From Metabacillus schmidteae (GTDB lineage Bacteria > Bacillota > Bacilli > Bacillales > Bacillaceae), in the NCBI RefSeq assembly GCF_903166545.1, contig NZ_CAESCH010000002.1, forward strand, positions 186,001-250,000: a stretch of DNA of 64,000 nt, in the 5' to 3' direction. Made by a program: the position numbers and the translations under genes. The notes under the pieces were generated by a model. That model made no database searches, had not been told where the DNA came from, and worked only from the letters and a program-made list of their open reading frames with translations. This document shows positions 61,438 to 64,000 of this stretch, in pieces. Position 1 is the stretch's first letter; every line of letters starts with the position of its first letter.

Positions 61438-63024
61438 ATGGTGTCTACCTTCTCGGGGTTAGAAATCGCGCGTCGTGGAATGTCCACACAGCAAACAGCT
61501 TTAGGTGTAACAGCTCATAATATTGCAAATGCCAACACCCCTGGTTACACAAGGCAGAGAGTTAATTTTGAACAAACTGATCCATACCCATCACCTGGTC
61601 TTAATCGACCGCAAATCCCTGGCCAGCTTGGTACAGGAGTTGAGGCCGGTAATATTCATAGAGTAAGAGATTCCTTTTTAGATGTTCAATACCGAAATGA
61701 GGAAAATAAAGTAGGGTATTGGGAAACTAAAGTGAATGCGATGAAGCAAATGGAAGAAGTCATGAATGAGCCTTCTGACTCAGGACTAGCTCAAACGATG
61801 GATTTGTTTTGGCAATCGATTCAGGACCTTGCTGTTAACCCTAAAAACCCAGGAGCACGTGCCGTTGTTCGTGAGCAGGGAGTTGCCCTATCTGAAACAT
61901 TTCAATATTTATCTACGTCCCTCTCGGCTATTAGACAGGATATTGGAAAAGAAATCGATGTAACAGAAAAAGAAGTGAATACACTATTAGCTCAAATCAA
62001 TAATGTGAATGAGCAGGTTGCAGCTGTTGAACCACATGGTTACCTTCCAAACGATTTATATGATGAAAGAGATCGGTTAATTGATCAATTATCCAATCTG
62101 GTCAATGTGAAAGTTTCTTATAAGCCAACAGGAGGTAACGCTGTTAGTGGCGCAGAGGGGAAGGTTATTATTGATTTAGTAGGACCGAATAATGGGAAAA
62201 TTACCAATCTATTAGATGAAACAGGATATGAAACAATAAAAGTGAACTATACCCCAACAAACGAAGATTCTTACGTAACAAGTGTCTCTGTTGGTAACGA
62301 TAAATTTGAGTTTACATCTGAAGGAAAATTAATGGGCTTAATTGAATCATACGGAATGAAAGACAGTAATGGCGTAAGCGGAACATACCCGAAAATGTTA
62401 GAAGAACTAGATAATCTAGCTTTTACATTTGCTGTTGAATTTAATAAGGTCCACTATGCAGGAATGAGTCCTAACGAAATATTAAATAAAGAAAACGAAG
62501 AAATTCCGTTTTTCCAAGACAGCAGTGAGTCACCTCTTTTGATAAGAGACGATAACGGAAATCCAGTAGCAGATGAATCACTTCGAAAAAACTTTGCACA
62601 ACGTATGGAAATTTCTGATGAAATTCGTGCTAGTCTTGATAATATTGCAAATGCACAAGCAGAGAATCCAGAGGATGCAACAACTGGTGATGCAACTGCG
62701 TTGTTAAATTTAGCGGAAGTGATTAACCAAGAGTATGATTATGGTAATAAATCAGAAAGGGCAAACTTCCGAAACTACTATGAGGTATTAATTGGTGGAA
62801 TGGCGGTTGATACACAGAATGCAAACCGCCTAGCTGAAAACAGCAATGCACTAAAACAAGCAGTAGAGGAAAGAAGAATGTCAACAAGCTCTGTTTCTTT
62901 AGATGAAGAAATGACAAATATGATTCAATTTCAACATGCCTATAATGCATCAGCGAGAATGATTTCTCTTCAAGATGAAATTCTCGACAAAATCATTAAC
63001 GGCATGGGAGTTGGCGGAAGATAG
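61438..63024 (+). CDS. flgK: Flagellar hook-associated protein 1 (FlgK)
   Basis: 528 residues. The N-terminal rod-type motif GLEIARRGMSTQQTALGVTA, HNIANANTPGYTRQRVNFEQ and the C-terminal SSVSLDEEMTNMIQFQHAYN, ASARMISLQDEILDKIINGM are diagnostic. The length is similar to B. subtilis FlgK (507). It forms the first hook-filament junction ring. The start ATG follows AGGAGG. It is followed 14 bases later by flgL. Confidence 0.95.
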   Translation: MVSTFSGLEIARRGMSTQQTALGVTAHNIANANTPGYTRQRVNFEQTDPYPSPGLNRPQIPGQLGTGVEAGNIHRVRDSFLDVQYRNEENKVGYWETKVNAMKQMEEVMNEPSDSGLAQTMDLFWQSIQDLAVNPKNPGARAVVREQGVALSETFQYLSTSLSAIRQDIGKEIDVTEKEVNTLLAQINNVNEQVAAVEPHGYLPNDLYDERDRLIDQLSNLVNVKVSYKPTGGNAVSGAEGKVIIDLVGPNNGKITNLLDETGYETIKVNYTPTNEDSYVTSVSVGNDKFEFTSEGKLMGLIESYGMKDSNGVSGTYPKMLEELDNLAFTFAVEFNKVHYAGMSPNEILNKENEEIPFFQDSSESPLLIRDDNGNPVADESLRKNFAQRMEISDEIRASLDNIANAQAENPEDATTGDATALLNLAEVINQEYDYGNKSERANFRNYYEVLIGGMAVDTQNANRLAENSNALKQAVEERRMSTSSVSLDEEMTNMIQFQHAYNASARMISLQDEILDKIINGMGVGGR

Positions 63025-63038
63025 GTAGGTGTAAATAA

Positions 63039-63917
63039 ATGCGTGTAACTCAAGGGATGTTAGCTATTAATTCATTACGACATCTAAGTAATAGTTATGA
63101 TCGTCTTGGAGATCTTCAAAATCAATTATCAACTGGGAAGAAAATTACCAGACCTTCCCAAGACCCGGTTGTAGCGATGAAAGGAATGTATAATCGATCT
63201 AACTTAAGAGAAATCGAACAATACCAGAGAAACCTTTCAGAAGCTTATTCGTGGATGGATAGTTCAGAAGCTGGATTAGAACAAGCGAACAGTGCTTTTC
63301 AACGAATTCGGGAATTGATTGTCCAAGGTAAATCAGACACATATACAGATGAAGATCGATTTGCCATTGCAACAGAAATCGAACAATTGAAACTTGATCT
63401 AAAGGAAACAGCAAATACCAAGGTTGCAGGTCGCTATATCTTTAATGGTACTAATGTTGATCAGGCGCCTGTTCGCTCCGTAAATCCAGTCGATGTTGTC
63501 ATAAATTCAGATGATTACATGATTGAAGTGTCAGCAGGTGTAAAGCTAAAGGCGAATATAGATTCAGAACAGCTTTTCAACGAAGGATTATTTGAAACCT
63601 TAAACGATCTGACTCAAACGTTAACGGAAAATTACGATGCAGGAAAACTTGATCAAATACTTGGAGATATTGACAGTCGACTCGATACTCTCCAAGCCCA
63701 AAGATCTGAAATGGGAGCCCGCTATAATCGATTAGAAATGGTCGAAAATCGATTAAGTAAATCAGAAATCATGGCGAATCAAATCATCTCCGATAATGAA
63801 GACGCTGAAATTGAAAGAGTCATTACTGATTTAACAACCCAAGAAAGTGTGCATCGCGCAGCGCTAAGTGTAGGAGCAAAAATAATACAACCAACTTTAA
63901 TGGACTTTTTACGTTAA
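63039..63917 (+). CDS. flgL: Flagellar hook-associated protein 3 (FlgL)
   Basis: 292 residues with the flagellin-like N-terminus MRVTQGMLAINSLRHLSNSY, LQNQLSTGKKITRPSQDPVV, and a C-terminus ending MANQIISDNEDAEIERVITD, GAKIIQPTLMDFLR. The length is near that of B. subtilis FlgL (298). It forms the second junction ring next to the filament. The ribosome site is TAGGTGT, weak. It is followed by a small hairpin (63916-63942) and yviE. Confidence 0.95.
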   Translation: MRVTQGMLAINSLRHLSNSYDRLGDLQNQLSTGKKITRPSQDPVVAMKGMYNRSNLREIEQYQRNLSEAYSWMDSSEAGLEQANSAFQRIRELIVQGKSDTYTDEDRFAIATEIEQLKLDLKETANTKVAGRYIFNGTNVDQAPVRSVNPVDVVINSDDYMIEVSAGVKLKANIDSEQLFNEGLFETLNDLTQTLTENYDAGKLDQILGDIDSRLDTLQAQRSEMGARYNRLEMVENRLSKSEIMANQIISDNEDAEIERVITDLTTQESVHRAALSVGAKIIQPTLMDFLR

Positions 63918-63957
63918 GCTATCTATCTATATAGCTTTTTCACTAGGAGTGATTGTC

Positions 63958-64000
63958 TTGCAAATACCTCAGATTAGACTTGAAAGCACAAATGCCCAAA
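63958..64000 (+). CDS. yviE: YviE-like flagellar operon protein, N-terminal fragment (cut by window edge)
   Basis: TTG at 63958, with AGGAGTGA eight bases upstream, opens a frame LQIPQIRLESTNA that runs off the window. The position after flgL and the short N-terminal pattern (QIPQIRL) fit YviE of the B. subtilis flgM-flgL-yviE-fliW-csrA order. Only 14 codons are visible, so the call rests mostly on gene order. Confidence 0.55.
   Translation, partial: MQIPQIRLESTNAQ

Noticed and set aside
63916..63942. Hairpin AAGCTAT / ATAGCTT with short T run after flgL
   Set aside because: The seven-pair stem is weak and yviE follows at once in the same operon, so a true terminator is not supported.
1..64000. 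Antiphage defence island or prophage
   Set aside because: No restriction, Cas, retron, toxin-antitoxin or phage structural genes were recognised; the accessory content is envelope-related.

Overview
The window looks like the chromosome of a low-GC, motile, spore-former-type Bacillaceae (Bacillus, Metabacillus or Cytobacillus-like). The evidence is strong AGGAGG ribosome sites, frequent TTG and GTG starts, sigma-A and sigma-D type promoters, and a right half that follows the Bacillus subtilis order tagO - lytR/tagU - yvyE - degS - degU - degV - comFA/FB/FC - yvyF - flgM - flgN - flgK - flgL - yviE. No tRNA, rRNA or CRISPR array was seen.

Layout. 1-3.5 kb is accessory DNA: the N-terminal part of an IS1182-type transposase running off the left edge, four copies of a palindromic GGACAGGTTCC repeat, a 21-bp tandem repeat and four small envelope proteins of unknown function. 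3.6-10.6 kb holds an LCP (TagU-type) wall-polymer ligase, a 1396-residue LRR/fibronectin protein ending in an LPETA sortase signal, and an SGNH-type lipoprotein-like hydrolase. 10.9-24 kb is a polysaccharide cluster: UDP-glucose dehydrogenase, GtaB, a TagGH-type ABC exporter, several glycosyltransferases (one fused to a methyltransferase), and UDP-ManNAc dehydrogenase. 24.2-40.2 kb is a block of five large secreted proteins. 40.3-45.1 kb completes the sugar pathway with UDP-GlcNAc 2-epimerase, two more glycosyltransferases and TagO. 45.2-50.2 kb is lytR-yvyE, degS-degU and a DegV protein. 50.3-53 kb is the comF operon. 53-64 kb is a flagellar operon that also carries a FliK-like repeat protein, a FlhB-C-like protein, FliS, a large flagellin and a YaaR/DUF327 protein between flgM and flgN.

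The most striking part is the 24-40 kb block. A heparinase II/III-type lyase, an M14 carboxypeptidase, an endo-beta-N-acetylglucosaminidase, a subtilisin and an L,D-transpeptidase-type protein have unrelated catalytic domains, but all carry arrays of the same roughly 60-residue SH3-like module with a DYGNW signature. The modules mostly alternate between two subtypes (A: DYGNWH.I with FVYK; B: VYDNSSGKL with GRxGYVHK), so the unit is an A-B pair. The block lies between genes that make UDP-GlcA and UDP-ManNAcA and the genes that initiate and export a wall polymer. A plausible reading, which is inference, is that the paired module docks a set of wall-remodelling enzymes onto the polymer or peptidoglycan made by the surrounding cluster, and that the lyase trims the cell's own uronic-acid polymer.

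Other points are an apparent ATT start codon for the glucosaminidase gene, a probable ribosome-site-sequestering hairpin before the transposase, perfect inverted repeats upstream of ugd and degV, a GC-rich self-complementary 127-base repeat after degU, and four sigma-D promoter candidates in the flagellar region.
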